The notes below the pieces were generated by a model. The model was not told where the DNA came from. It worked only from the letters and a program-made list of their open reading frames with translations, and made no database searches. 38,676 nucleotides of DNA from Chara braunii. Its lineage: Eukaryota; Streptophyta; Charophyceae; Charales; Characeae. This document shows positions 1-11,358 of the stretch, piece after piece. Location: positions 926,125 to 964,800 of the forward strand of contig BFEA01000394.1 in the NCBI GenBank assembly GCA_003427395.1, read 5' to 3'. Positions within the stretch are counted from its first letter, which is position 1. Each line of letters starts with the position of its first letter. Made by a program: the position numbers and the translations under genes.

Positions 1-1
1 C

Positions 2-39
2 CTGTCTCTTATACACATCTAGATGTGTATAAGAGACAG
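2..39. other. Nextera/Tn5 mosaic-end junction (library artefact)
   Basis: Positions 2-20 and 21-39 are the 19-bp Tn5 mosaic end in both orientations, back to back, forming a perfect 38-bp palindrome. This is the circularisation junction of Nextera mate-pair libraries, so it is almost certainly untrimmed adapter rather than genomic DNA. Bases left and right of it need not be neighbours in the genome. A natural Tn5 copy is unlikely because no transposase or IS50 sequence flanks it. Confidence 0.97.
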
Positions 40-62
40 GTACGGAAGAAAGCCCCTATCTC

Positions 63-65
<3 letters not shown>

Positions 66-97
<32 letters not shown>
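66..97. repeat. Poly-A tract
   Basis: An uninterrupted run of about 30 A shortly after the adapter. It could be the tail of a retroposed sequence or a homopolymer extended in assembly. Nothing downstream to about position 290 looks coding. Confidence 0.8.
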
Positions 98-98
<1 letters not shown>

Positions 99-296
99 CT
101 CCAGTATTTGCATGATTCTCCCCCAAATGGAGGTTTTCATTCCATCTCCCAACGGCTACCCGGTAGGGGCATACTGGAAATTTCGCACTTGTACTAGTAG
201 GGGCATATTAGGATAAGTCGGTCGTTAGAGGGGCAAACAACAAATAAATAGAAATTTCATAGGCATTTTGAAAAATTTTCCTTTTTTATTCAGGCT

Positions 297-418
297 GTTA
301 TATATATACATACATATATTATACATAATATATATTTATATATATTCATATATATAAATATATATTTATACATATACATATATATAAATATATATTTATA
401 CATATACATATATATAGG
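297..418. repeat. AT-rich TA microsatellite with ~30-bp tandem unit
   Basis: Nearly pure A/T with periodic TATATA, CATA and TTTATA blocks. The second half contains two adjacent copies of a unit of about 30 bp (TATATAAATATATATTTATA core). The small frames crossing it encode only low-complexity I/Y/M/K strings and are not genes. Confidence 0.85.
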
Positions 419-1126
419 GTATCCGCCCAATCTTTCGGGCCCCCCCGAGCCGACCCCTGAACGTTCGGTCATTCGAGGAGGGGTTCGGGCCCCGCAAAAC
501 CCGATTTCTCAGTCCTTGAGACTTTCCCTAATCTAAAGATTCTACTACCAACCTACCTAATCCCACTTCCTACTCCTTCACGTCCTACTCATTCACAAAG
601 GCCTACCATCGCCCTCTCGAGACTACAACGTCTGCGCTTCTTAATCACGCCTCTCCGAGCCCCAAAGAAACCATGGGTGCTCAACTGACCTCCTGTGGCC
701 CTAACCTCCCACCGAGAGGCCAGGTGGGTACCCTAATGTCACTCAAACCCACTATCCCTACACCCCTACCCTTGTACTCCTTCCCAGTAACAATCCGGAC
801 AATATAAGAAGAAAACCAAGAAAAACAAAGGGGTAACTTCAGTACAGTCACAAATAATTGCTTTATGCGGCAAGATACAGTTTGTAACTGCACTTCGAAC
901 ACCCTACCTGGGTAGAAAGCTGGGATGTTTACATTGCCCAAACTGCAATTTAAAACTATATCCTGCATCATGGTGCAATTGTAACTCATTTTTGTGACTC
1001 CCGCATAGTTTCCCAAGAAAAGATAAAACAGTCAAAGAAAAAGAGAAGAACAAGAAAAAAAGGAAAAAGGGACAAACTTGAGCACCCAACAACCACCTTA
1101 CCCACCACTCTGACTCGTGCCTCGTC
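419..1126. other. Intergenic stretch, nothing recognised
   Basis: GC-richer non-coding DNA after the microsatellite. The open frames here are short, overlap on both strands and show no family resemblance. Purine-rich patches around 1030-1070 are low complexity. I see no RNA gene or element end. Confidence 0.5.
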
Positions 1127-1459
1127 CTACCTCACCTCGGTGTTCGGACCCTGTTTGCTTGACAAACCCGGATCAGGACTGCAGCCACGTTGATTACCTT
1201 TGGCCCTGGTGAATAAGAACCATCTCAGTCTATGTGGTGATCTGCCTCGATCCGCCTTCCGGTCCCAATCTGCAAAGATCATTGTGGGGAGTACGAACTT
1301 CACCTTCCGCTTGAAGGTGACATATGTCGTCAACTTTCCCTTGAAGACAATATTGTTTCGATCTTCCCAAATACTCCACATGATGACTGATATGATTGCT
1401 CGAGCCATATAGCCCCAACATTTCTTACTGAAGAAGAAGGGAGGTAATTGGCCGGTCAA
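1127..1459 (-). pseudogene. Probable LINE reverse-transcriptase C-terminal fragment
   Basis: A 110-codon minus-strand frame contains a block reading W-x-I-W-E-D-R-N-N-I-V-F-K-G (about residues 28-42). The pattern W..W..RN..VF is typical of the zinc-binding/post-RT region at the end of plant non-LTR retrotransposon ORF2 proteins. The frame upstream of this block does not show RT motifs, so only the tail is left. What follows downstream on the minus strand is not recognisable. Assignment rests on one motif; a chance hit is possible but the tryptophan/arginine-asparagine spacing is characteristic. Confidence 0.45.
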
Positions 1460-2039
1460 GACCCAGTTGCAGTCCCCGGGGAGAGCCGAACCTAGGGCCT
1501 GCTAGTGACCCCCCAACCAGTCCCAAACCCGTTTAGAACCAAGGTGTAACAAAGGAGATGGCATAATGTTTCCTCCTGTCTGTTACGACACCGAAGGCAG
1601 GACCTCCCTATCGGCATGCCTTGGTCTGGAAGCCAAGCCGAAGTAGGACTAGGGATAGCGAAGAGTTAGAGGAGCCACAATAGAGCATAAAACTTGAGCC
1701 TAGGATGTACCTAGAGTTCTGCCCTGAGACTCTGCATCACTCGGTCTGTTTGGTGTGACTGAAGCTGCAGGACCCTCGTAGCTCTATCACAAATCTCGTC
1801 AATGAGTTGTGGTATCGGTAGGATCAAAATAGTCTGACCCAGATTGGAGTTGTATTGTGCCAGACATTTGCTAGTGTATTGTGCCAGACATCTGTTGCTG
1901 TGATTTCCCATCCGCCAGGAGAATTTGCCTATATCTAGGCTGAGGTCCATGATGGGGACCTATGTCCTACCCCTTCGGAGATCAGTACAACTTTGATGGC
2001 CACTAAGGGCAAGTCTACTACCACTCTCACTTTGTAATC
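1460..2039. other. Intergenic stretch, nothing recognised
   Basis: No frame of convincing length. A short local duplication, TAGTGTATTGTGCCAGACAT-like, occurs at about 1852-1893 (TTGTGCCAGACATTTG and TTGTGCCAGACATCTG). Otherwise nothing seen. Confidence 0.4.
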
Positions 2040-2745
2040 GCACAACTTTCTACACGAAGCGGCTTCGGGGGTTGGGGACTGGTTGGTCGGGTGGAATGCA
2101 TAGATATGGGTCGGTTGGACAAGTTGCATGGATACCCTCGCTTCTTTCTTTTTAGCTTTCAGGACCGGGGCTGGGAAAGTCCTATGCAGATGATTGAGTG
2201 ACCGCGCCTTAGCGAGCTCGATAAATAACGGTTGCCATAACTTCTTTTAAATTCTTGTTTTGCTGTGGGAGATGGGAATTTTGGCATGATTAGCGCGCGA
2301 GAAAGTTGTTTTTTAAATTTACAACGGATGACGGGCTCTCGAAACTGTTTTCTGTCTTTTCGGATTTCTTTTTGCAAATAGGATTTAGACTAGGAATTTA
2401 GGTACTCTGAAATCTTGTTGCGCCACGCTTTTTGCTTGCGCACACCTTTCACCACAGTGGGGACTGGGCTCTGACTGTATCGCGCCCTTAATCCTGCTTT
2501 GGCGGGCGCAATTGTAACTGTACTCCTCCTTCTTGATTCTCTCGTGTTTCCCGGCCTTCTCCCTCTCTGTCGTGCATACCTCGTCCTCCACTCTAATTGG
2601 CCTGAGCGACTGCATGATTGGATCGATGCGTGGAGTGTGGCTGCGCCCCCCACGCCGCGGCTTGGCCATGCAGGCATAGGCACTTCCTTCTCTTCCCCTT
2701 CCCCTCACTTAGGCATAATCCCGGGTTCCTCGTGCAAGCATGCAC
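2040..2745 (-). repeat. Dispersed repeat C, copy 1 (diverged)
   Basis: Read on the minus strand this segment aligns along its length with 8338-9010 on the plus strand. Anchors include GTGCCTAAGTG near the start, the block GCCGCGGCGTGGGGG, CACATCGATCCA-like sequence, and a CCCC-GAAG-CGTGTAGAA-like end. By eye identity is roughly 70-75% with small indels. Frames inside it (for example minus 2385-2708) are conserved only in patches between copies, so coding is doubtful. It may be a degraded LTR or another transposon fragment; no terminal TG/CA or target duplication could be fixed. Confidence 0.65.
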
Positions 2746-4855
2746 GCTTATTTCGTAAGCGCGATTAGTTTTCTCTCTAAGAATTTGGAAGTTAGCGCGG
2801 TCAGTGAGGATCGACTAACGAGTAAGTGGGAAGATGAGCAGAAGTGAGTCGGGCGACCCGACGAGCTGGTGCCGGGTAGGCGGGGTTGACGTGCGGGGCA
2901 CGACGGACTGTGGCGCACAAGCAAACCTGGCTTGCGTACTCGGACTAAGCGGGGTGACGACTCGGTGTTGGTGCGAGGCGACGGACTGCCCGCATCGGAG
3001 GTGATGTGGCGTGGAGAGAAAGAGAGGGAGATGTGTGTGTGAGACGATGCCTTTCTCTAACCCTTTGTATAAATTTTGATTTCAACCTTGGCCGATCTTG
3101 TCGTGACCGTTTCAGATCTCCTTACGAATCGTCTCAGATTTTTTGCTTATGGTGTGTGTAGAACAAACTCGCGCGCTTCCCTCACCCCTACTCACGAAAT
3201 CCTTGGATGACTAGCTTAATTCAAATTCCGTCACTTTCTAGTCCCCATTCTGCGCTCGGGTTGGATGTGCTCCTCATGCATATTATGGATTTGCCAACAT
3301 TCGGATCTTGTGTGTGGGATGGTGTCCTTCTTTTTCTCGTCTATGTAGTTTTGACAAGTGGCGTCGACCCTCTTTTACTCATGACAATCCCTGGTTCGTG
3401 TTTTTCTTAGTGATCGGTTTGATTTTCCCTCCTCACTCCTGTTTCACTGCAGTATGGTAAGATCGGCTACGACGATTGTCTGCGCGTGACCTTGGTGAGC
3501 TTGGGTTATGATGATGTAGTCTTCTTCGGTTACATGGCTTGATGCATAAACCTTTGTCGATCTCTCGTTTATGCTTTTCTGAAAATTCGCACGGCCCTCG
3601 AGTTCGATTGATGCATGAGTATTGGAAAAATGCGTCTGCGAAACTAAGTTACCGGGCGGACCAATCCCCCGATTGTTGACACTGTCTCTGCCGGATCACA
3701 CGTATGCATGTCAGTTTCTCGTTCCTTTTTGGGTTGAAAGGAAAGTCTAATGGAAACTCGGCAGTCCTGGCTGATGTATGCTTTGACTGACAAGTGGATG
3801 GCTGATTCAAATGTGTGATTACCCTTTGATTGCCTTCCTAATGTCTGTTTCTAGACACGCTTACTCGAGAGCGTAAGTGCCACGTGTTGGGATGGCATGT
3901 CAACTGATCAGACGATCTCCCGACCAAGGGATAGCCAGTCGATCCGATCCAACCGATTGCGAACGTGATCTCGTGCACATGCGTGTAGGCTCGACCAAAA
4001 AGGGCGTCGCTTACAAGCGTGTCTGCAAGACCCACGCTCGAGTCCATGTCTAAACTCACAAATTTTTGATAGCATGGATGATAGGACTCCCTTCCACATC
4101 ACGGATCGGGAAAGCCTAAGACATCGACGGTTCCGAGAATACTAGGAGTGGAAAAACGCCAGTCTTCTCGCACAACCCCGCCCCAACCCTCCAAAATTCC
4201 CCTTTCGGACTGGAAACGAACGTGTCTGTGAGTGGGACATTGAACGGGCATTAAGCGCGATCCCTCTTCGCTCCCAATTCCCCAGCTCACACGCGAGCCA
4301 CATCATCGTCGAACCCGGTGCTGTCATCATTGAGATAAACTTCCCTCCCTACCGCCTCGTGTTACCTTTTCACTGCCTGATGGCGGCCTTGTGGCACGCG
4401 CTCGCCCCCTACTGGCCTTGAACTCCGTGCTCCGAGTGCCAGCAGGACAGCGAGTACCGAGCCGCGGGGTTCGTTCGACGAACCGACACTGAGGCAGAGC
4501 AGCGATCACACAGCCTACGCCTGAGGCCCACTTCGTCCGACTCTGAGGCTTGTCACGAGCGACGCCGATGATTAATTAGGCAACGCGACACGCATAGCGT
4601 TCCGCCGGTTCACCAAATCCGAGCCCGGCCTCGCCAACGAAACTCGTGGGGATGGCGATGACATCCTCCAAGGCATAATAGTCGGACGCGGCCCGCGCTT
4701 GCTATCTTGCACAACTATCCCTAAGGCTTGCCACATGAGATTTCAAGTCCGACCTGGAACTCCACCCCCACTATCCTAAAATCCTTGGCACACCCCATTT
4801 CGCACTTGCGGGCCCTCATCCCACTCCAATCAGGAAGTCACGCTGGGCGTGAGGT
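2746..4855. other. Non-coding region upstream of element A(+), may contain its 5' LTR
   Basis: No coding frame is convincing in these 2.1 kb. Because a tRNA-type PBS lies at 4856, the DNA just left of it should be the end of a 5' LTR, but I have no second copy to define the LTR limits, and no clean CA end directly abuts the PBS. A TATA-like TGTATAAATTT occurs at about 3066-3076. An imperfect inverted repeat around CTCGAG lies at about 3855-3880, next to a CACGTG box. Confidence 0.35.
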
Positions 4856-4867
4856 TGGTATCAGAGC
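4856..4867 (+). other. Primer-binding site, element A(+)
   Basis: TGGTATCAGAGC is the standard plant LTR-retrotransposon PBS complementary to the 3' end of initiator tRNA-Met. It lies about 150 bp before the gag start at 5016 on the same strand, as expected for minus-strand priming in the leader of the element. Confidence 0.85.
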
Positions 4868-5015
4868 CGACACGTGGCAAGCTCGTGGAGTGACAAGTGG
4901 ATAGGCCCCCTAGTTAAACGACCTGGCGAACCGAGGGCGACCTAGGCAAAGGAAAGCGCCTAGACGCGACCCAATACTGACCCGGAGTAGGTCGGCAGGT
5001 CGGCGGGCCACCAAC

Positions 5016-7439
5016 ATGAACGCCAATCCAGCGCAAAACGCTAATGTACAGCTAGGTGGCGTACCTATTCTCGCGCCACCAGTTCGAGCTCGCGCACCGG
5101 TGGCTCCACCTGATTTGTATCTTTTTTACCCCGCACATCACCTAGGCAGAGCATGGCTGGCCACATTGCTCGTGCAGCAATACGACAATGATGAGGCTCG
5201 AATCAACATCCCCGCCAGGTTGGGAGGGGATGCGCACCACTGGTTCAACACTTACGTCTGGGTGGATCTCCCGACCTTCGAGCGGGATTTCTTAAACCGA
5301 TTCGACTATATCCATCCGGAGCAGGCCCTTTTTATGATCAAAGATCGGGTTTTGAAACCATTCGAATCCGTTACTGAATATCGTAATAGGTTTTATATGA
5401 TCTTCGTCAAAACACAGAGAGGGGAAGAGGTTGGGAGAGACCTATTCGTCGATGGGCTCCGTAGCCGGACAATGAGGGCGAAACTGCGAAAGCAGTTCTC
5501 CCCGATCAATCATACCCTGCAACAGATCATGACCGTGGCGGAAGAAATGAAACGAAAATTTGCCGCCAGTTTCCTGGAAGGAGAGGATTACCCCAGACAA
5601 AGGGATTTCTCAGAACTGGCTCGAGCGAAGGCCGAGCTAGTTGCACTTCAAAACAAATTTAAAAACACGGGCTTCGTCTCTGGCCTTGCCACCTATCTAG
5701 AACAAATCACAACCAAAAGGCCAGTACCGGATACAACTACGGGATTGCCTGTGCCTGTTATGGCCGCCTCTGCTCCTTCCCCGGACTCCTCAGCAAGGCC
5801 TAGCGAATCGAGTGCCATACTGGAACTAACCCGAACATTAGTTAACTTAATGCAGGAAAGTAAGAAGGAACAACGTGAGCACAATGCCAGGATAGAATCG
5901 TTAATAAGGTCGATGCGCCCCATTGCCGCCAGAGCCGCACCAGGGGCGCCATGAATCGCCCCCGCTCAGGCCATAGGCGGAGCGGCGACTAATATGAGTG
6001 TCTGTTACACGTATCACCAACCGGGCCACATAGCCCGAGACTGTCCGCTCCAACCTGCACAAGCTCGAGTTGGAACCACCCCTGTGGTTGCTGCACCCGT
6101 GGCCAATGAACCAGGGAGGGTGGTCACGATGATTGAAGAAATGGGAGGAGGACGGAGTGCAGTAGCCTCTACTGAAGAAGCTGTGGAACTTATCCCGCTC
6201 GGCCAATACGTTGCATTGGGTTACCCGAGATTGGGAATGATCGGAACCATCCATCCCGCCAATGAACAACCAGAGATGGCCGAATGGAGACCTTCTCCGA
6301 GAGAAATGGACTCGGGCAGTCCTACCTTCATTACTGGAGAGATCGATGTGTTGGACATCGTCCGAGCTCTAGATCACCTAATTCGTTTACCTATCGAACA
6401 CTTGTTGTCCATATCGGAGCAAGCCAATGAGCGCATGTTACAACATTGCAAGGCAAACAGAAAGCGATTTGCTCTCGCCAAGTCAGTGACTCAGAAAGGA
6501 AAAGCCCCGACCCTCGAAGACGGGTCGGACATTCCTAGTACTTTGGACCTAATACGGTTAGGAATACTTCAAAAAGATTATCATTTCTTGCGAATTAAAG
6601 CCATTTTGTGGAAATCAGCGGAATGCGATATCGAGGTATGGGGAATCCCCTATTGCGCTGTTATCGATTCGGGAGCCGCGATACTGGCTATCTCATTGAG
6701 AGTCGTAGAATGGGCAGGAAGAATGAAGGATCTGATCACCTTGATGGAAGGAGATCATCTCGTCTCAATGGACGAAGAGAAAATCAAAGTGGTAGGGAAA
6801 ATGACGAACGTCGCATTTCGATTAGGAAAAGTTCACGCACTAGGAGACGGTATAGTACTGGATGTAAACACCTATGATGTCCGTCAGGGATTACCAACCC
6901 TCACAGCATTGCGAGCCAACCTGGATTTTGAGAGGCGATCTGTCATCCTTCAAAACACGGGCGAAAAACCGTACGTTGTTCCGATGCGGTTGACTCTTCA
7001 GACCACATCGCTTTCAACTCAGAAACCCCCGCCTGGAACCAAAGGACTCCTCCAGGTGATCACCTGGAAGGAACCAATCCATGAATTGAATCAAAGAGGA
7101 AAGGAACTGAAACTACCGAGTGACTCTGGCAGTGGAGATGAAGCCGATCCTGCAATACATGATATGGCTCAACAACTGATTCGTTACCCAATCCGACAGA
7201 AGACCACGAAAACGTTCGTCCTTATGGAAAGAAATCTACAACGAACGCGCGCGTTAATCTTAGGGGAACCACTCGTACAAATATCCCGGATGCTCGACTC
7301 TTCGGAACCCCCTCGGACCCTATACGAGGCCACCGCCCCGCTTCTCTCGAGATATAGAGACAAGGGAGCATTTTGTGACATCACAGGGCTACCTCGTTCC
7401 TTGCTGTGTTCCGGAAAGGAGGTGCGATTACTACGGTAG
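5016..7439 (+). pseudogene. Element A(+) gag-protease polyprotein, broken by a stop
   Basis: One 808-codon frame of a Ty3/gypsy-like element interrupted by a single TGA at 5952-5954. The first part (312 codons) is a retrotransposon gag capsid domain: a GDAHHWF block, then F-x-N-x-F and a fingered helix-rich segment to about residue 190, then a Ser/Pro-rich linker. Just after the stop, from 5994, lies a CCHC zinc knuckle whose second Cys codon is TAT (Tyr) at 6012-6014. Further on, V-I-D-S-G-A at about 6660-6677 is the aspartic protease active site with DSG at 6666-6674. The last ~100 codons match the minus-strand relative at 14746-15024. The start ATG at 5016 is the first in frame after the PBS. 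Gag packages the RNA and the protease processes the polyprotein; both are dead here. Confidence 0.85.
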
Positions 7440-8337
7440 GGGGCTGAAAGCGAAGCTTTGGAACCCCCTGTGCGACTCTACACCCTATGAGCTCGCAAAA
7501 TCATTGAGAAACCAGTGTGTTGGCAGAATATCAGCGATGGCGTGACCCCGGAAGAACACGTGGCCATCTGACAGGAAGATGCTCAAATGGTCGCCACCTG
7601 TGTTTTCTTGGCGGTCGGACAACTCCTTCATCTCTGCTCCCCCTGCGGAGAGCAGCCCCAGAGTAGGCACGAAGCACGTGACGGTTACCATACACGGACA
7701 ACCATACGAGCTACATGTGCCTCAGTATGTACCCAATAAAACTCATCGATTGGTTGCGGATATTCTGACCGAATACCAAGGGGCGATCAGCGTAACAAAT
7801 GCGGATATCGGACTGTCCTTAGTCATTCAACACAAAATTCAAACCAGAACGCACCTGCCGATCCACTGCAAACCATATCGGTATTTTCTCGCGGAACGAA
7901 AAGTGGCATTGCAAAGAATCAGAGAATTTGAGGCTAACGAATGGATCAAACCGACGATCGGACCTTGGTCGTTTTTCGTGGTCCTAGTCCCGAAGAAAAA
8001 TGGGTTGATTCGCATTTGCATTGATTAGTACACGAAGCTGAATGATATCACGATTAAGGATGTGTACCCCCTTCCTCGGATTGATGATCTGTTGGATGCG
8101 ATTGGGTGTGCTAAGTACTTCAGTAAGTTTGATATTCACCATGGATTTCATCATATTCTGGTCAAGAAGGAGGATCGGCTGAAGACGACCTTTGTGTTAT
8201 TCGAGGGCACCTGGCAGTGGGTCCGCTGCCCAATGAGAATTTGCGATGCACCAACTACTTTTTAAAGAGCGATGAACATCACGTTTCAGAATTTTGTCAA
8301 CAAGACGGAGCTAAATCAGGGCATGGTTAATTTTTGC
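7440..8337 (+). pseudogene. Element A(+) reverse transcriptase, 5' half, truncated
   Basis: After a frameshift the element continues as an RT domain. Visible are P-x-H-C-K-P-Y-R, the E-F-E-A-N-x-W-I-K-P block, V-P-K-K-N-G, an I-C-I-D segment followed by a stop at 8026-8028, and then Y-F-S-K-F-D-I-H-H-G-F-H (first catalytic Asp) and C-D-A-P-T-T-F. The stop arises from a local 3-base insertion/substitution compared with the sister copy at about 14140-14150. A second stop follows the A-P-T-T-F block at 8263-8265. Homology ends at about 8337, before the YMDD active site, where repeat C begins. RNase H and integrase are missing, so the copy is 3'-truncated. Confidence 0.85.
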
Positions 8338-9010
8338 TTGTGCGAGATACCCAGGGTTGTGCCTAAGTGGAAAAAAAAGGAGGAGGAAGGAAGTGCCTAC
8401 GTCTGTATGGCCAGGCCGCGGCGTGGGGGACGTAGCCTCACTCCACACATCGATCCAGTCATGCGAGCGTTCAGGCCAATAGGACAGAGGAAGAAGTATG
8501 CCACAAAAGATATGAAGAAAAGGAGGACTACAGTTGCAATTATGCCCCCCAAAACAAAAGTTACAGTTACACACAAGGATTAAGGCATGAAACAGTCAGA
8601 ACACAGATCCTGACGAGGCAAAGCGTGCGAAAGCAAGAAGCATCGTGCAACAAAAATTGAGAGGCGCCTAAATTCCTAATCTAAATCCTAATTGCAAAAA
8701 ATAAAATTTCGAACGAAGCAAATTCCGAGAGCCCACGGGGGCTCGACCTCAGTTGAAAATTCAAAAAGATTTTCCCTCACTACGATCGCGTCAAAATTTC
8801 CATTTCCTACAACAGAACAAGAAAGAAGCTATGGCAACATTAATCTTTCACGGTCGCTAAGGTGTGACCAACTACCAATCGTCACAAGATCACCTCGGCC
8901 TCGATTCCGAAAAACAAGAAAAGCAAGGGCACCCATATAATCCCGCGGGCCCTCCCGATTCAACCCCTGAAGTAGCCGTGCGTAGAAAATCCCGGGGTTG
9001 CAGAAAACAG
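8338..9010 (+). repeat. Dispersed repeat C, copy 2
   Basis: Begins abruptly inside the RT of element A(+) and matches the minus strand of 2040-2745 in the same order of anchors to about the CCCCTGAAGTAGCCGTGCG-like segment at 8966-8985. The sharp junction is an insertion or recombination breakpoint. No target-site duplication was found because the rest of the RT is not on the other side. Confidence 0.65.
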
Positions 9011-9657
9011 TTTGTCACATATGTGACGCCTAGGGGGTTCTAATCTTGAGCAAACTCCTATTGGCTCTCCCAATCATCTGTCGATCTTGTGAGAAAGCAC
9101 CAACGGTCGACGTGGAGCCGACACGTGCCACTTACCATGAGATGAGAGTGTGGAAGTTATCCAGGTGGCACCGCGAACTCCGATCCTAGAGATTGCCGGG
9201 TAGCCTTATGATAGGTGGGGGAGGAGGCGGATGAACTTGCGGGAGGGGTGGCAGAAAGCAACGGAGTTGTCGATCTCCAACAGGGATTCGGGTGTAATGG
9301 ACGGTGCGATGGATGCGAGGGAAACGATGATCTTGATGAGGGAGCAAGGCGAGGTAATCAGGATAGAGGGTACAAAGGGTGTCGAGAATCAAGGCGCGAA
9401 AACTCTCATGCTCTTTGCATGCGTGGATGGTGCCCACGATTATGCAATAAACCTCTATATTATTATATTTCTGCCATGCCGCGTAAAAGAGAAGGATGTG
9501 GAAGGGAAAAAAAATTATGAGAGAACGAGTGGTAGCGTGCGGGAAAATGGTGGTGATAAGGCGGGTAGAATAGAATTAGTGGAAAAGGGAAGGAGGGAAA
9601 GGATGTCAGTTAGAAGGAAATAGAGGGCGACCCATAAGCTAATGAAGGGTGTGGTAA
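9011..9657. other. Non-coding stretch between repeat C and element A(-)
   Basis: Contains a 14-bp perfect palindrome GTCACATATGTGAC at 9014-9027. The motif GAGCCGACACGTG at about 9115-9127 also occurs just after the PBS at 4866, which hints at a shared element leader. A plus-strand frame at 9231-9623 (130 codons, K/E/R/G-rich) and an overlapping minus-strand frame at 9186-9437 resemble nothing I know. Part of this may be the 3' untranslated end of element A(-). Confidence 0.4.
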
Positions 9658-11185
9658 TCAAGGGGACGGCGGGATAACGACCAGGGACGAAGCCCGACCA
9701 CCCTCATATCCACGTATGCAAACGGTGGGCCGTAGTGGTGGACAGGATTGAGCTGACGAAGAACTTCTTCTATGGAGTCGGATTTTGGATCCCTCCGCGG
9801 TGGTGACACCATCTCCTCCAGGCTCCTCCTGCGGTGACTCTGGATTGCGCGCCGGATCACCTTGTAGTAGCCGCGCGGCTGGTCCGTCCGACTCTTGCAC
9901 TGACCGCTTTCCTGCCGCCTTTTCCCACCTCCTCTGAGCCGCGGCTTCATCTTCTTTCTTATTCCGTTCACTGGAGCTATCCGATCCGCCCAACTCACTT
10001 TCTTCCAGCTCGCCTTCCTCAGACTCGTAGTAATTTGTGTCGTCAGATTCCGCCCCCAAGTTTTCTTTTTCTTCGCTCCCCTCCTCTCTCTCTTCCTCCT
10101 CTTCGTCTACCTCTTCTTCTACTTCCACCCTTCGAGTGATCGGATCCCACAAGCTGAGGTTGGTCACGTCAATGACCAGATAGTGGCCCGAGGAGGGGTA
10201 GTAGGAGTTGTCTCGGTCGAGCTCCATACACGTGGACCACAATAGATAAGGTACCAACGTATGGGTGAGTGTTGCCAGTGTGGGCCGCTCGACACAGCGG
10301 GAAATGATATCTAGAGGAGATCGTCCAGGAGCTGCGCTAGGAACAGCAAAACTTCGCTCGTGATTGGCTCCAGGTGGCCGTCCCTCACCTTTCCGAACAG
10401 AATCCCCAACAACTCTCCTTCCGTGTCCGTTCTCCATACCTGGATTATCAACAACTTCACGTCATCATCGGGGACTTCGTCTTCCTCGTCCTTATCGGTC
10501 GGCTCCGCCCAATGGAACACCACTTCGAGAAGGCAGAAGCTGAGCGAGACGTACTCGTTCCACCACTCTACCCACTTGCTGGCATCGAGGATTGGCAAGT
10601 CCAATTGCCTGATCGGAAAAGAGAGAGGGACGTCCATAGCGGACTGCCAAAAAGTAGGGAGATCAGAGGGAAGCCCAAAGGTCGAGAGGCGGTGCCAGTT
10701 CATTGAGGCGGCGCGAAGGGAAAAAGCTCTGGGATGATGACTTCCGGCGTAGTGAGAGAGAGCTTGAGCCGACTGAGGTCGATGTCGTTGGTGGAATCGA
10801 TCTGATCGCCTGACCGAGCTAACAGCTGGATCCATGCATCCGTGAGGTCCCGCGCCCAGAGTCGCAGCTGTTGGAGGGCGCCTGGATGAACGCGCGGATG
10901 CAACGCCGTAACATCACCGGTGAAGGTGACGATCACTATTATGTGGCTGACGCCTGGTGGAGACAGCCGCAGAAAAGTCGACACCTTGGCCAACACCCGC
11001 GTTCGATCGCTGGTCCGTGCAAATCGAAATTCCGCTGCCGCGTGGATGACTGCCGTACTGAAGAAAGCCGCGAAACGGAGCAGATTGGGACTCAATCGTG
11101 GCCGCTGTACCTGTCGGATCGACGAAATATGCCCCACAGGTCTCATTAGACGTTCGCTAATGACCTGCTTGATAGGAAAGCTCAC
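9658..11185 (-). pseudogene. Post-integrase extra ORF of element A(-), unknown function
   Basis: Downstream of integrase on the same strand runs about 509 codons of coding-like sequence in three frames: 11185-10700, then 10703-10311, then about 10330-9658. The first join is an ATGA overlap (stop TGA of part 1 overlaps ATG of part 2). I do not recognise the protein. Part 1 is basic and hydrophobic, with an F-A-A-F-F-S-T-A-V segment. Part 2 is rich in W and L (W-V-E-W-W-N-E-Y) and ends in a leucine-rich helix. Part 3 contains a long acidic stretch of Glu/Asp/Ser (about 9990-10140), then Arg/Ser-rich sequence. No signal peptide or clear membrane span. Extra ORFs after integrase are known in several plant gypsy lineages; this one could be structural or nucleic-acid binding, but that is a guess. 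Confidence 0.6.
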
Positions 11186-11358
11186 GGCGATGGGGGAGAA
11201 GGTAGAGACGAAGGTTGAGAGGAAGGAGAATCAGAGTATTCAAATTTAAGATTGTTGCCTTCCTCTTAAGAATCGAGGGACGACGTGGACAAGGGGATAG
11301 ATGGAGAAGGGGGTAAGGGACAAAGATAGGACACATGTCGAATGATCGGTCGAGCCGA

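Noticed and set aside
2-39. Natural Tn5/IS50 end
   Set aside because: The mosaic end is the engineered 19-bp form in head-to-head contact, exactly the sequencing adapter junction.
10374-10737. Plus-strand frames opposite the post-integrase ORF
   Set aside because: They are mirror frames of the coding strand; the minus strand has consistent continuity with integrase.
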